Below, in pieces: positions 1-10,204 of a stretch of 64,000 bases of DNA. The first letter of the stretch is position 1. The number at the start of each line of letters is the position of its first letter. Made by a program: the position numbers and the translations under genes. The notes beneath the pieces were generated by a model. That model ran no database searches. It was not told the DNA's origin and was given only the letters and a program-made list of their open reading frames with translations. The stretch lies in NCBI GenBank assembly GCA_014155875.1, contig JACEFZ010028293.1:159501-223500 (forward strand), given 5' to 3'. This DNA comes from Cepaea nemoralis (Eukaryota; Mollusca; Gastropoda; Stylommatophora; Helicidae).

Positions 1-719
1 TGGCGATATATTATCCTTCTGCACTGAATCTGTTAAGTCCAACTGACCGGTGTGTGGAAAGAACTCACTACTAGAGAAAGTTTAAGCTTTTCTACGGATA
101 ACTTCGCTCTCATCGCGGTGAGTGGAAATGCCTCTCTGTCTCTTCTCATTCCTCCCGCCTCACGCACTCTCATACCCAAGGTGGCTGCAACGTCCTGTGT
201 CCATCTATGTGCTTATCGACCTTTGCCTCTTCTACCAGGAAGCATGCCTTCAACCTCTGATCTCTCCAAGCCACCGTAGTGTTAATAATAACGCCAATTT
301 ATTTTAAGGCGTGTGGCTGAGCACAATAATTGTATATCCTTGAAAAGTCCCCTGATTGACTCAATGCAGGCCAAGCGGGCATTAGTCTCTTTTATTGTGA
401 CTACAACCCAAGCTGATATAACGTCTCTTAATCTCTTTTCTGTGATTTCGGCAAGACTTGACAGGCTCCTGACAGATTCTACTAGCTGGACCACTAAACG
501 ACCCAGGGTCGAGCGCGTGAGACTAATATTATTGATCGATGGGTCGATATAAACACTAAACATGATTGCAGTGCTTGCTGTTGGTATTGAATTCTCTCAT
601 TGCTACACACTGAATCGATGGAAAAGTCCGCTGCTGTTAAACGTAATAAGTAAAGGACCCTCTTAGATGTCTAGGTGCCAATTGGGCAAATGGTGCTAGT
701 TTCATATTGTTATCGCTTA
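1..719. other. no assignable gene
   Basis: I recognise nothing coding here. Between 282 and 563 both strands are open for 80-93 codons at once (minus 282-563, plus 313-552), which suggests chance, and neither translation resembles a family I know. The first 120 bases faintly resemble the head of repeat family H (the words AACTGACCGGTGTGTGGAAA and AGAAAGTTTAAGC), so part of this may be an old SINE. Confidence 0.4.
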
Positions 720-915
720 ATCGGAATTCAACGGGAAATATGGTGAGTACCCAATACATTTCCCAGTATATATTTAGACGGGGAGCGACCTGGTAGTCCA
801 TGTAGATTAACAAAAATCCACCACTGTGAGGATTTGATCACATGACTATAGGCTCGACAGACAGGCGTGCTGGCGACTGCCCTCCCTAAGCTGCTGATGG
901 GGGACACGTACATAT
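720..915 (-). repeat. degenerate SINE, family D
   Basis: The order of blocks matches the minus-strand family D copy at 36,806-37,022: a tagactgggg-like block, then gattaacaaaaatccaccac, then a gaggatttgatcacatgac stretch where the B box would lie. The match is loose, so the assignment is tentative. Confidence 0.35.
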
Positions 916-943
916 TGGGTTAATGGGTTGTTACATGCGCGAT

Positions 944-1120
944 GAGGAGCGTTTGGTCGAGCTGCTAGAATGCCGGATTCTCTTTCGCGAGACCCGGGTT
1001 CGAATCCTCGGTAAGGTGCGGATTTTTTTTTTCTGTCAGGGCAAAAAGAAATCTCTTACCTGCACAGTTCGCGGCGACTGCACTAGCCAGGCGGCCTTAA
1101 TTCCTCGGGCTCAAATACTC
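944..1120 (+). repeat. tRNA-derived SINE, family C
   Basis: The head has a pol III A-box-like stretch (TGGTCGAGCTGC) and a consensus B box (GGTTCGAATCC at about 988-998). The body (ggtaaggtgcggatttt, then ggcaaaaagaaatctc, gcgcagttcgcggcgactgc-like, ggcggccttaattcc) matches the reverse complement of 50,120-50,312 along its whole length. Two full-length copies in one window support a real SINE family rather than a tRNA gene. Confidence 0.8.
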
Positions 1121-1394
1121 ATCTGCTATCACCGCAAGGCACTTTAGTGTTAGTAACTGACAGTGACAGTTTACATGCGTTATTTGCCTAGATATATACT
1201 TGTTGTCGGTGTTGTTGTTAGTGCAGCAGTCGGTGTTGTTGTAGGACCGATTGATTTGATAAGCTGACATGTGTTCGACTTGAGATGCGGATACTGAAGA
1301 TGACTTGGTAGACACGCAAAACACACATTCCTAGTAAGCTCGATGGAGTCCTATAAACGGTTCGCGCAAGTCGTGGCTCTGTGTGTCTCCCGCA

Positions 1395-1750
1395 GTCATA
1401 CAGTCTTACAGTCTTACAGTATTCCAATCTTCCAGTTTTACGATCTTCCAGTTTTAAGATCTTCAAGTCTTCCATAATTCCAGTCCTCCAGTCTTCCAGT
1501 CTTCTAGTCATCTAGACATTCAGTCTTGACGCCTTCCAGTCTTGCATTCCTCTAGCCATTCATATTTCTAGTATTGACGTCTTCCAGTCTTGTATTCTTC
1601 TAGTCTTCCACAATTCCAGTCTTCCAGTCTTGTATTCTTCTAGTCTTCCACAATTCCAGTCTTCTAGTTTTGTATTCTTCTAGTCTTCCACAATTCCAAT
1701 CTTCCAGTCTTGAATTATTCTAGTCTTCCACAATTCCAGTATTCCAGATA
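1395..1750. repeat. cttccagt minisatellite with 40-bp higher-order unit
   Basis: A degenerate array of short words (cttccagt, cttctagt, attccagt) organises from about 1,580 onward into 40-bp units beginning cttccagtcttgtattcttc, with three to four recognisable units. Confidence 0.85.
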
Positions 1751-1924
1751 TGCAAAGACCAAGTTTACAGCCCTAATCATGCTTCATTACATCGGAGTTT
1801 ACAGTTGATTCTCCTCCGTAAGCCAGACCAGTGTCTGTGTAGATACCTCACGACGACCTAAAGAAAGTACCTGACGGTCACACTGACCTCTCACCCCAAC
1901 GACACTGCTTCCCTGATATGAGAG

Positions 1925-2115
1925 ACACACCTCTAAGCCACCGACTCTCTGGCTAAGGGTTTACAGATCAAATTCGTAATCTCATATACCGCGTTCCCAA
2001 CACCGCTGCGGGCGATTTGGCAGCAGGCCGCCTTCCGTTGGTTTTCATGCAATGGTTTGTGTGCCGGTCGTTCAGAAGGCAATGACAAAGTACTGAACGT
2101 AAACTTGTACATCAC
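1925..2115 (+). repeat. SINE family A (5'-degenerate)
   Basis: Contains the family A body: gcgatttggcagcaggccgc, then gtgccggtcgttcagaaggc, then actgaacgtaaacttg. It is the same block order as copies at 41,775, 61,935 and 63,620. The 3' end is lost. Confidence 0.75.
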
Positions 2116-2174
2116 ACTTGTAACCGTGCATGCCTTCAGCTGATCAGCCTTCGACTTTTCTCATGACAATAATG

Positions 2175-2533
<359 letters not shown>

Positions 2534-2887
2534 CTTGCACTGAAACTGTTCACTCAGTATCTCAAACAGCCTGCATCAGACCGCCAACGATCTTCTGCAC
2601 AAGCCACCTACAGAAATAGCAGCACTAACTGCATTTGACGAGCCTGGATACTGTCACACAAGCGTGTTTATTTGTGCGCACATTCCTGGGATTACCACGA
2701 AAGATCAATACAACTCCACCACCAGTTGCAAGCACTGGATGGGGAGACGATCAGGGAGATTTAGAGACCGGTGGAACGCACACAGAAACACATGCGTACA
2801 CACACACACACACACAACACACTCACAAACACACGCACACACATACATAAACACACAGGCTAATGTAGGCCGCACACACATATGATG

Positions 2888-3055
2888 ATGTTTGCATATC
2901 CTTTACAACCTTTACATTGCTGTCAACATCAGCATCTTTCAGCTGATTGTTGATTTCTTGGCAAGATTACGCTCAGTAGTTTGTCATTGCTTTCTGAGCG
3001 ACCGGCTCACATACCCCGTAAGTTGCCGACGCGATTCGAACCACTACTGATTCTC
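2888..3055 (-). repeat. SINE family A
   Basis: Minus-strand copy. The plus strand reads tttgcatatcctttacaacc, then agtttgtcattgctttctga, then gacgcgattcgaacc, the reverse complement of the B box GGTTCGAATC. It runs directly into the TA repeat. Confidence 0.8.
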
Positions 3056-3057
3056 AC

Positions 3058-3059
<2 letters not shown>

Positions 3060-3144
<85 letters not shown>
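3060..3144. repeat. (TA)n microsatellite
   Basis: About 85 bp of uninterrupted TA abutting the head of the minus-strand SINE at 2,888-3,055. Confidence 0.98.
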
Positions 3145-3145
<1 letters not shown>

Positions 3146-3164
3146 TTACTGTATGTCATTAGAC

Positions 3165-3575
3165 GGTACTACCAAACCCAACACTCCATAATGTGCCAAC
3201 GGCTTCTGATGGAGGAGCGTAATTGGAAGGGTACAAGCCTTATCCTCGTACGAGGATATGCAACCTAAAGACTTAATGTCATGGCAGAGCAAATCCAGGC
3301 CCTAAGCCTTGGTCGGCAGCTGGTCTAGGATCGATGCTCTGACAAATGGTCAGTTAGAGCATTGATTTGCTGATTCGGCAGCTTCTGCAGTTTGTCTTGT
3401 TCCATATGTATTGTTGTAACCTTTCCTCTGGAGTAAACTAGGCAGGACGAGAGAGGGATCATGCTGCATGGGTAACACACGATCTCTAAACTCAGCCCCG
3501 GCTTTGTGCTATGGCGAGGTCACTATACTCTTTGTTTTAAAGCACAATAACTATCATCTGTCACGACGGCAAGGT
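3165..3575 (-). repeat. dispersed repeat family F
   Basis: Reverse-complement copy of the roughly 480-bp repeat also seen at 10,205-10,695 and 15,795-16,255. Shared blocks include the word corresponding to cgatcctagacca, the Cys-rich-looking stretch cctctctcggcctg, and a tggcaccttgccgtc end. No coding frame is shared by the copies. I do not recognise the family. Confidence 0.85.
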
Positions 3576-3774
3576 GCCAGTACAGAACATATATTCTCAT
3601 AGTCCATGCCGTGTGGCATTGGTGATCATATATGTCTACATCCTTCTGTCTCTTGTGCTTTCAGTCATTTCTGACTCTGACCTTCCTTAATGCCATGATG
3701 TCAAACTGCCCAGGATTTTCTATCTTGATCTCCCTCAGCATCCCCCCCCCCCTTTTCCAGCCTTCCCGTTAGTG

Positions 3775-3985
3775 ACGTCAGAGGATTATGGGTTAATGAA
3801 TGCAGTTTCACAAATCCCGATATACCGGTTCGATGGTTAGAAAACAGCAGAAGGTGATTTGGTAGCAGACCGTTCTTCCTCGGCCGTTCAGAAAACAATG
3901 GCAAACTATTGAACGCAAACATGCTTTAACAAATGACAAACAGCCAATTAATGCAGGAGTTGATTTGCAGCGTCATGTAAAGGAA
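3775..3985 (+). repeat. SINE family A
   Basis: Plus-strand copy: ggtgatttggtagcagaccg, ggccgttcagaaaacaatgg, actattgaacgcaaacatgc, ending gtcatgtaaaggaatatgca. A (CA)n tract at 4,003-4,037 follows the 3' end. Confidence 0.8.
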
Positions 3986-4006
3986 TATGCAACTAACTTT
4001 CACACA

Positions 4007-4042
<36 letters not shown>

Positions 4043-4089
4043 TGCGTGGGTATTGCACCATTAAGGTCAAGAACAAAGAGAATAACTTC

Positions 4090-4600
4090 ATATTGGAGAA
4101 GTTAGTCGCGATTCCAACTTCACGGCAAAGGGTTGCCCCATAATGTTCCATTCCTGTGCTAGTGAATATCACACGAAAGGTGGGACGCAGAGTTTCCAAG
4201 GCATCATAGCCAGGTTCTATACTGACCAAGACCTACTAACACGTCCTAATCGTGCGTCCTGGGCAACAGGTCGCTTCGCGGTCCTGGCTAACGTACTAGT
4301 ATCGCTGATTCTTCCGACGTCGGAGAGTATCTGCCTGCACGACGAGGGACCACCAGTCTGCACACCAATAAGTCAGACATGGGACAACGGATACTCTCGC
4401 AAACCTCAGGTCCTGTATGACATCACACTGATGTTGGACAACAGGATGTCTTCATCCGACATACAGGACTTCACGCTGGAGTTCACAGCCAGCGAACGCA
4501 AGCAAGCACACGGAAAGGTTCCCCATTGACCCTATGCGAAAAAATGGAACAGGAGTCTCGACAAACCAAAGCCCGCACTAGGCATACTATGCATAATGCC
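4090..4600 (+). repeat. repeat family G split by a 338-bp insertion
   Basis: Left part 4,090-4,181 and right part 4,507-4,600 together align with an uninterrupted copy at 16,262-16,420 (gttccaactttacggcaac; ccgttcctgtgccagtgaat; ggagtctcggcaa). Between them lies 4,182-4,519, absent from the paralogue. The split point is flanked by near-identical direct repeats CACACGAAAGGT (4,170-4,181) and CACACGGAAAGGT (4,507-4,519). The insert stays open on the plus strand as part of a 128-codon frame (4,143-4,529) that I cannot assign to any family. Confidence 0.75.
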
Positions 4601-5018
4601 GCTGCATAATGCCTATTATACTTGTTTCTTGCTTAACTCAACAGAGCGGAAAGCCAGTGTGTGACATGTTCCATGGTGATTCTGGCAATACTGGATGAAC
4701 TCCGACACAGCGAGTTGTTCAATCCAGGTACAGCACGATGGTGTTGGAAGCTGTTGGTGATTTCGTTCCACCCAAACAGACAAGAAACACGTGATACCAA
4801 AGCATGCTCGTGAGCTTTCCTTACATGGTGTGCAACACGTGGCTGGTGATCATTGTCCATTGTTACTGGGAAATGCTGCAACTCACTTGAAATCTAGACT
4901 CTGGGGCAGTGGGACATTCCAGCTACATATTACCAACAGCAAAACAGGACAAAACATAAAGGAAGTCTTGGATTTTACAACAAGTTGACAATTATCTATT
5001 AGAAATGACTGGCCAAAC
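4600..5018. other. no assignable feature
   Basis: Unique-looking sequence with only short frames on either strand. I see nothing recognisable in it. Confidence 0.4.
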
Positions 5019-5020
5019 TA

Positions 5021-5861
5021 CAGGAAGGCCCCGGTTAACGTCAGGGTTACGTTCTTGGAAAACGCAACTTTAATTGAAACGACGTATAGCGAAACACTAT
5101 TTCCCATATAATTAAATGAAATACAGTGTATTATGTTCTGTTTATTTTGATGGTTATTGATATTTATTGGCTAAATAAGAGGTGGGTTGGAGGGCGAGTG
5201 GTAGAATTATCGGGACGTAGAGGCATTAAAACCACGACTGGCTCCAAAACTATCATCAGCACTACCAGTACTGCTCTCACCCGCTTTCGTAGCTAGATCT
5301 TCATATAGAGACTTTGCTTTCTCTTGGATAGCCGTCATGCTCACAGGCATATTCCGTTGGTTCTGGTCTTCAATCCAGACGGCCAGTAGTGCTTCCATGC
5401 TCTCCTTAAGAGTACTTCTAGTGTGATTGATCTTGGAAGCACTCAAAGTGGTTACGTTTTTAGCACCCTCTTTGATTTTGTCAGCACCTGCACGAATTGT
5501 CCTGGTTGGAGGTAAACCATGGACTTTACCGATATCAAAAGCCCGATCGCCTGCCTCAAAACGACGTAACACATCTAACTTCACCTCAAGAGTAACACTC
5601 TTCCTGGTTCTCTTACAACCAGACACACAATCAGCACTTACCGTGCGCTTTGAACTCATAATTATGGAGGATTACACGATAAAATCCTGGAAAAAACGCA
5701 CTGCACAACAAGTAAAATGGCGACGTTAACGCAGCATAGCAACACAGGTGACAACGTTATAGCGGAACATGGCGACGTAAAGTTAAGTTATGTCCCATTG
5801 TGACAACGACGTTATAGTGAAACGACGTAAACAGAAGCGACGTATAGCGGGGCCTTACTGT
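5021..5861 (-). mobile_element. deleted pogo/Tigger DNA transposon
   Basis: Both ends read as a terminal inverted repeat of about 24 bp: CAGGAAGGCCCCGGTTAACG on the left and CAGTAAGGCCCCGCTATACG as the reverse complement of the right end. Each end is flanked by TA (5,019-5,020 and 5,862-5,863), the target duplication typical of IS630/Tc1/mariner/pogo elements. At 841 bp it is much shorter than an autonomous Tigger element (about 2-3 kb) because the catalytic domain is missing. It contains the 150-codon frame described separately. Confidence 0.88.
5207..5659 (-). CDS. Tigger/jerky-type transposase N-terminal fragment (CENP-B-like DNA-binding)
   Basis: A 150-codon frame inside the Tigger element. 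Residues about 18-65 fit a CENP-B N-terminal/psq helix-turn-helix: KSVTLEVKLDVLRRFEAGDR, then GKVHGLPPTRTIRAGADKI. Residues about 85-120 fit the start of the second CENP-B-type HTH: LAVWIEDQNQRNMPVSMTAI followed by QEKAKSLYEDL. The frame stops in a motif (SFGASRGFNAS) that in intact relatives leads into the rest of the HTH and the DDE catalytic domain, so the roughly 350 catalytic residues are absent. In the family these domains bind the terminal repeats. The methionine at 5,659 was chosen because the basic stretch and HTH follow immediately. It may be a relic or a DNA-binding-only protein; nothing here shows expression. Confidence 0.8.
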   Translation of the reverse strand: MSSKRTVSADCVSGCKRTRKSVTLEVKLDVLRRFEAGDRAFDIGKVHGLPPTRTIRAGADKIKEGAKNVTTLSASKINHTRSTLKESMEALLAVWIEDQNQRNMPVSMTAIQEKAKSLYEDLATKAGESSTGSADDSFGASRGFNASTSR

Positions 5862-6084
5862 ACAATCTTTGGATAGGGACACAATAAACACAAATGTCGC
5901 ATGCAGACAAAGCGAAGAATGATGCTATAGCAATGTGGGCAAAATTGTCAAATACATACTGCAGCATTGCTCAGACTGTAAAACACGTACTGCAGTATTG
6001 TTACTACTCAGGAAGGTCTATTTTGTGTGCTGAGGAAACAGACCGAAATATCCTCAATGGAAACCCGCAGGTCTGCACAAGGCA

Positions 6085-6392
6085 GTTCAAGGGAACACAG
6101 CTTCGGAAATATGATGAATCCAAGAGAACACAGCTGCAGGTATACGCTAATTCCCAGTGAACACAGCCTCAGATATACGGTGCTTTCAAGAGAACACAGC
6201 TGCAGATATACGACGATTCCAAGGGAACACAGATGCAGATATACGGTGAATTCAAGAGAACATAGCTGCAGATATACGATGATTCCAAGAGAACACATCT
6301 GCTGATATACGATTCCAAGGGAACGCAGCTGCAGATATGCGATGAATCCCAGGGAACACTACAACAGCTATACGATGATTCCACGTGAACGA
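6085..6392. repeat. 33-bp minisatellite (11-codon unit)
   Basis: About nine units of the form gaacacagctgcagatatac + gatgattccaaga. Because 33 is a multiple of three, one plus-strand frame (6,027-6,305) stays open and reads as an 11-residue repeat of the type REHSCRYTMIP; a minus-strand frame is open too. No signal for a real gene flanks it. Confidence 0.9.
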
Positions 6393-6633
6393 AAGCAAAC
6401 AGAAGACGTGAAATCTCATAGAGTGTAGAATATTTTGTCCTTAGTTGCTTTCATGCAGCTGAGAACATCGATGACCTTCCCCCCTCCATCCCCCCACCCC
6501 TTCCTTCTCCTTCGTAGCTTGAGTAGTGTTTGTTACTGGATTATTTTACGATTATACATTTTTCACTCGGTGATGTACACGCCCACTCAGAGTCCACATT
6601 TTATGTATACACGCTGCCCTTAGTTCGGGAGTC

Positions 6634-6850
6634 TTCAGTGGCGCAGTGGCTAGACCAAGCCTACCCTTCTTCGTGGGTTCGAATTCTTATGGAGGCGGAT
6701 TTTAAACATTAACCAAGGCTCCCAGGTTGACCCAACCTTACGTGGGTACCAGGAAATGTCTTGGGAAAGTAAGGCCACCGGTGTAGTATTAACCACATCA
6801 TCCGAGAAGTGCCGATTGGTGTTTAACAACACAGGTATAACACCACATGT
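6634..6850 (+). repeat. tRNA-derived SINE, family D
   Basis: A-box-like GTGGCGCAGTGGCTAG and B-box-like GGGTTCGAATTC in the head, followed by a body (caggttgacccaaccttacg, gggtaccaggaaatgt, gtgccgattggtg) shared with 53,095-53,325 and in part with 11,100-11,235. Confidence 0.8.
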
Positions 6851-7084
6851 CCTATACGACTTGAGGTCTGTATGAGGGTCTGTACTGACTGTTTGACCCT
6901 TATTTTGGTGGCATAGTTGTTAGTCCTCTTGCTCGTCAAGGCAGTGGCCCAGCAGAGGCAGGTCTCCCTACCAGTACGATTCTGGAGTCGGTCCAGCCTT
7001 GTAGAAACCAGTACTAAACAGTTCTTAGAATTGTGTGGATATTATCTCGGAGAGCCCCAGACAACAAGTTTTAATATAGAATCT

Positions 7085-7475
7085 TGGCCAATTAGTAAAC
7101 AGGCGAAAAAATCTCCGGAAGCCTTGGAGATGTGGTTTTATAGAAGACTGTTGGCAATTAATTGGACAGCCAAAAGGAGCAATCAGGACGTTTTAAAGGA
7201 AGCTGAAAGACAATTTATCACAAACATCAGAAAGAGGCAGTCATCGCTAATTTGGCCACCTTATGAAAAGACAAAAACTGGAACGTATTGTGACAATAGG
7301 AAAGATTTGCGGAAAGATAGATAAAGGAAGACAACGTGATAAGATTCTGACAGTCGTGTGTCATAGCACGGAGTGGAGTCAACACACAAATTGATCCATG
7401 ATGTCGGAGATCGTAATTTATGGAAAGGCATGATCGTCCACGCCAGCCGACAAAACATTGGATGATGATGATTGA
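7085..7475 (+). pseudogene. RTE-type LINE 3' end (LINE family B)
   Basis: Decayed C-terminal region of a reverse-transcriptase polyprotein. An open stretch (within 6,917-7,324) reads EALEMWFYRRLLAINWT and DVLKEAERQFITNIRKRQ, the signature following the polymerase core in RTE-type elements, where the peptide leads to a conserved HxxRxD and basic GRxR stretch. Related 3' ends occur at 8,985-9,480, 31,450-31,920, 57,130-57,890 and 59,772-60,545. It ends in a short gatgatgat tail near 7,461-7,471. Frameshifts break it after 7,324. Confidence 0.75.
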
Positions 7476-7844
7476 CTGGGGGAAAAGGTGAAGAGTGTGG
7501 AGACTTACCTCCTACTTCCTATGTCATAGCCTAGAATTTGTGAAGACCTAACATTTCACACAGCAGCAGCCGTATCTGCTAATCTTTTACCCTAAGCTGA
7601 TTTATACAGCTCGGCCGGTTTATGCTGTCTGTGATTCACACGCTCGTCGGTAATCTGATTCTTCATGTATTGATGCAGCTCTGTAACCACCACAAACTCG
7701 GTGTTCATGCCATCGATGTTATTGCATTTGTAGTTCATCGAAATCGTATATTGCGTGTGCCAATATTTTTATCCTAACTGGAATTTATGAGCCTGTATTA
7801 GATTTCACGTCGGAAGGACACACGAATTTACGAAACATGATTTA
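7476..7844. other. no assignable feature
   Basis: Nothing recognised; all six frames are short. Confidence 0.35.
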
Positions 7845-9480
7845 GAATTTAGGGTTAGAATTAAATTGTAAGAAGACAGAGATTATGGTCGTCTCTAAGA
7901 AGAAGAAATACTACAATGTAATATATGGGCAAATGGTAATATTCTTAAACAAATGAATCGGTGCAACTATCTTGGAACAGTAATAACATTTGATGGGAAG
8001 TGCCTTGAAGTAATTAGAACAAGAATCACTATTGTAAAGGTAGCCTTTTGCTAAATTGAAAACATCATCATCATCTTCTTCCACTTCTGCCGTCAAGCGT
8101 CGTGGGGAGGAATAATTTGCGTTCCAGCGCCCGGTGGGCGGCACTGGATAGTGTCATTCCGTGTGGTTGTACAATGTCTTTGATGTCGTCAATCCATTTT
8201 CTTCTTGGACGTCCTCTTGGTCTCGTCGCAGATGATCTTTGATGTAAGGCCAGTGATGGTAGTTGCTGGTGTTGCATTCTAACAACATGGCCAAACCACT
8301 TGATCTTCTGTTTTTCAATAAATGTGGCACAAGGTGTTGATCCCACAGTCTGTCTGATAATAGCATTTCTTACTCGGTCTCTGATTGTTAAGTTGGCAGC
8401 TCTCCTCAGGCATCTCATTTCGCAGGTGTTGATTTTGGAAAGGTGTAATTTGGATAAAGTCCAGGTCTGAGATTGGTAGCAAAGGGTTGGTGTGAATATG
8501 CTGTTTATTATCTGTCGTTTTGCGGGCATGGGTATATTTGGATGTTTCAGTAAGGGTGATAGTTGATATGTAAGTGCACTAGCTTTTTGACATCTGATTT
8601 CAATTTCTCTGTCTAATCTGCCATCTTCTGTGATTATACTTCTAAGATATTTGAATTCTTTAACTTGTTTCAGAGTTGTGCTATCTATCTGTATACTTTG
8701 TGGGCCCGGCGACCTGCTAACTTGCATTACTTCGGTTTTGGCTGAGCATAAGATGGCGGTGTAAACCGCGTCGCTTCGATTTTCAGAGATCTAATTATGT
8801 GTTCTGTGCGTGTTTCATAACATCAATCTGTTCAAATAAGGATGAACCTACGACAGGTCCAGCAAACCGGTAAGGAATTTATTTGTTCAAGTACTATTGC
8901 TCGAGAATTATGGAGAAAATTGAAAGAAAAACGCAACTCTATCAGCGTTCACGCTGGAAACGCCACACCGAAGCCGAGCAACAACAAGCGACTAACGACT
9001 GCTAAAAATTGAAAACATACTGACCAATAAAAAGATGTCAATTGCAACAAGAAAAAGAATATTGCAGTGTTACACAGAATCCGTACTTTTGTATGGATGG
9101 ACAATGAGCTGACAAGCTGAAAAACATCTAATGGCAGTGGAAATGTGATTTCTGAGGAAAATGCAAAGAATATCGTGGACAAACAGAAAAACCAATGAAC
9201 AAGTCCTTCAAGAAACAAACGAAAACCGTAAATTTAGTTGAGAAATTAGACGTATACAGTCAAAAGATTTTTGTACACGTTATGAGGAGAAATAAACCTG
9301 AGAACTTGGTGACAGCTGGTAAGATTCAGAGAAAACGAACAAGGGAAAGGCAGAGAGGTAAATGTCTAAATGCTTGGTCAAATGGCATAATCGAGACAAA
9401 AACACAGATCTGATCCACGACTCTGGAGATCGTGTGAGATGACCAAACATGACCCCCTCCCCCCACGCTTATCGGCGTAG
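7845..9480 (+). mobile_element. LINE family B copy split by a nested insertion
   Basis: The left half (7,845-8,064) carries the reverse-transcriptase thumb-entry signature (elnckkteimvvskkk in translation). The right half (8,985-9,480) continues with the same protein: a KQAEKHLMAVEM-like stretch, then QRISWTNRKTNEQVLQETNE and a basic RKRTRERQRGKCLNAW segment. The flanks of the interruption repeat: CTAAATTGAAAACAT at 8,052-8,066 and CTAAAAATTGAAAACAT at 9,001-9,017. This is a target-site duplication around the inserted 8,067-9,000. Confidence 0.8.
8067..8770 (-). pseudogene. RTE-type reverse transcriptase C-terminus nested in LINE B
   Basis: A 218-codon minus-strand frame (8,071-8,727) covers the end of a reverse-transcriptase polyprotein. 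It reads VKEFKYLRSIITEDGRLDRE (the F-K-Y-L-G-S motif after the polymerase core, with G changed to R), PTLCYQSQTWTLSK (normally TLLYGSETWTL), KIKWFGHVVRM and RPRGRPRRKWIDDI. Related frames usually extend about 600 residues upstream, so the element is 5'-truncated. The 3' end carries a GATGATGAT tail on the minus strand. The same 3' end, opposite orientation, is at 32,150-32,304 and 25,240-25,386. The region 8,770-9,000 also lies between the target duplications; a plus-strand frame there (ELWRKLKEKRNSISVHAGNA) may belong to another LINE start. Confidence 0.85.
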
Positions 9481-9710
9481 CACATAATGATGATAACACA
9501 AGATAAAACGCCCGAAGATAGTTTAACTAGAAAGTATGTTGTCTGTAACACGCAGGACCAAAGAAATACAGAAAGTTCTAAAAGGCCTGGAAGAAGAGAA
9601 TTAGAGAATGCATGATATGGGGAAGACATGGAGGCGGCTGAAAGACATCGCAATGAATAGATCGATTCAGCGCGAGTTTGTTGAGATCCTATGCGCCAAT
9701 GGGAGACAAA

Positions 9711-10029
9711 GGAAGGGAGGGAGGGAAGGAAGGAAGGGAGGGAGGAGAGGACGGACGGACGGGAGGAAGGAAGAAAGGAAGGACGGAAGGGAGGGAGGAA
9801 GGACGGAAGGAAGGACGGGAGGGAGGGAGGGAGGAAGGACGGACGGAACGGAGGGAGGAACGAAGGCAGGCAGGAAGGAAGGAAGGCAGGCAGGAAGGAA
9901 TGAAGGACGGCAGGCAGGCAGGCCGGACGGCCGGACGGACGGAGGACGGAAGGAAGGAGAAGGAAGGAAAAGGAAGGAAGGAAGAAAAAGGAAGGAAGGA
10001 AAAGGAAGGAAGGACGGCCGGCCTGCCGG

Positions 10030-10062
<33 letters not shown>

Positions 10063-10107
10063 AGGAAGGAAGGAAGGAAGGAAGGAAGGAAGGAAGGAAG
10101 GAAGGAG
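9711..10107. repeat. GGAA/GGAC/GGCA tetranucleotide array
   Basis: About 400 bp of purine-rich tetranucleotides, changing from GGAA/GGGA through GGAC and GGCA and back to pure GGAA. All open frames in it are repeat artefacts. Confidence 0.97.
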
Positions 10108-10204
10108 CAGAATAGATTTCATTGTTGTGTTTTGATTGAAAATTTGAGCAAACGCTTACATATGTTACATATGCGCCTTTATTCAACTTCCCAAGATGTT
10201 CTGC

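Noticed and set aside
4143..4529. 128-codon host gene candidate
   Set aside because: It spans the boundaries of repeat G and its insertion, so the start and end come from repeat sequence.
9608..10135. Long Gly/Arg/Lys-rich and Pro/Ser-rich frames on both strands
   Set aside because: Translation of the GGAA-type tetranucleotide array; no conserved protein pattern.
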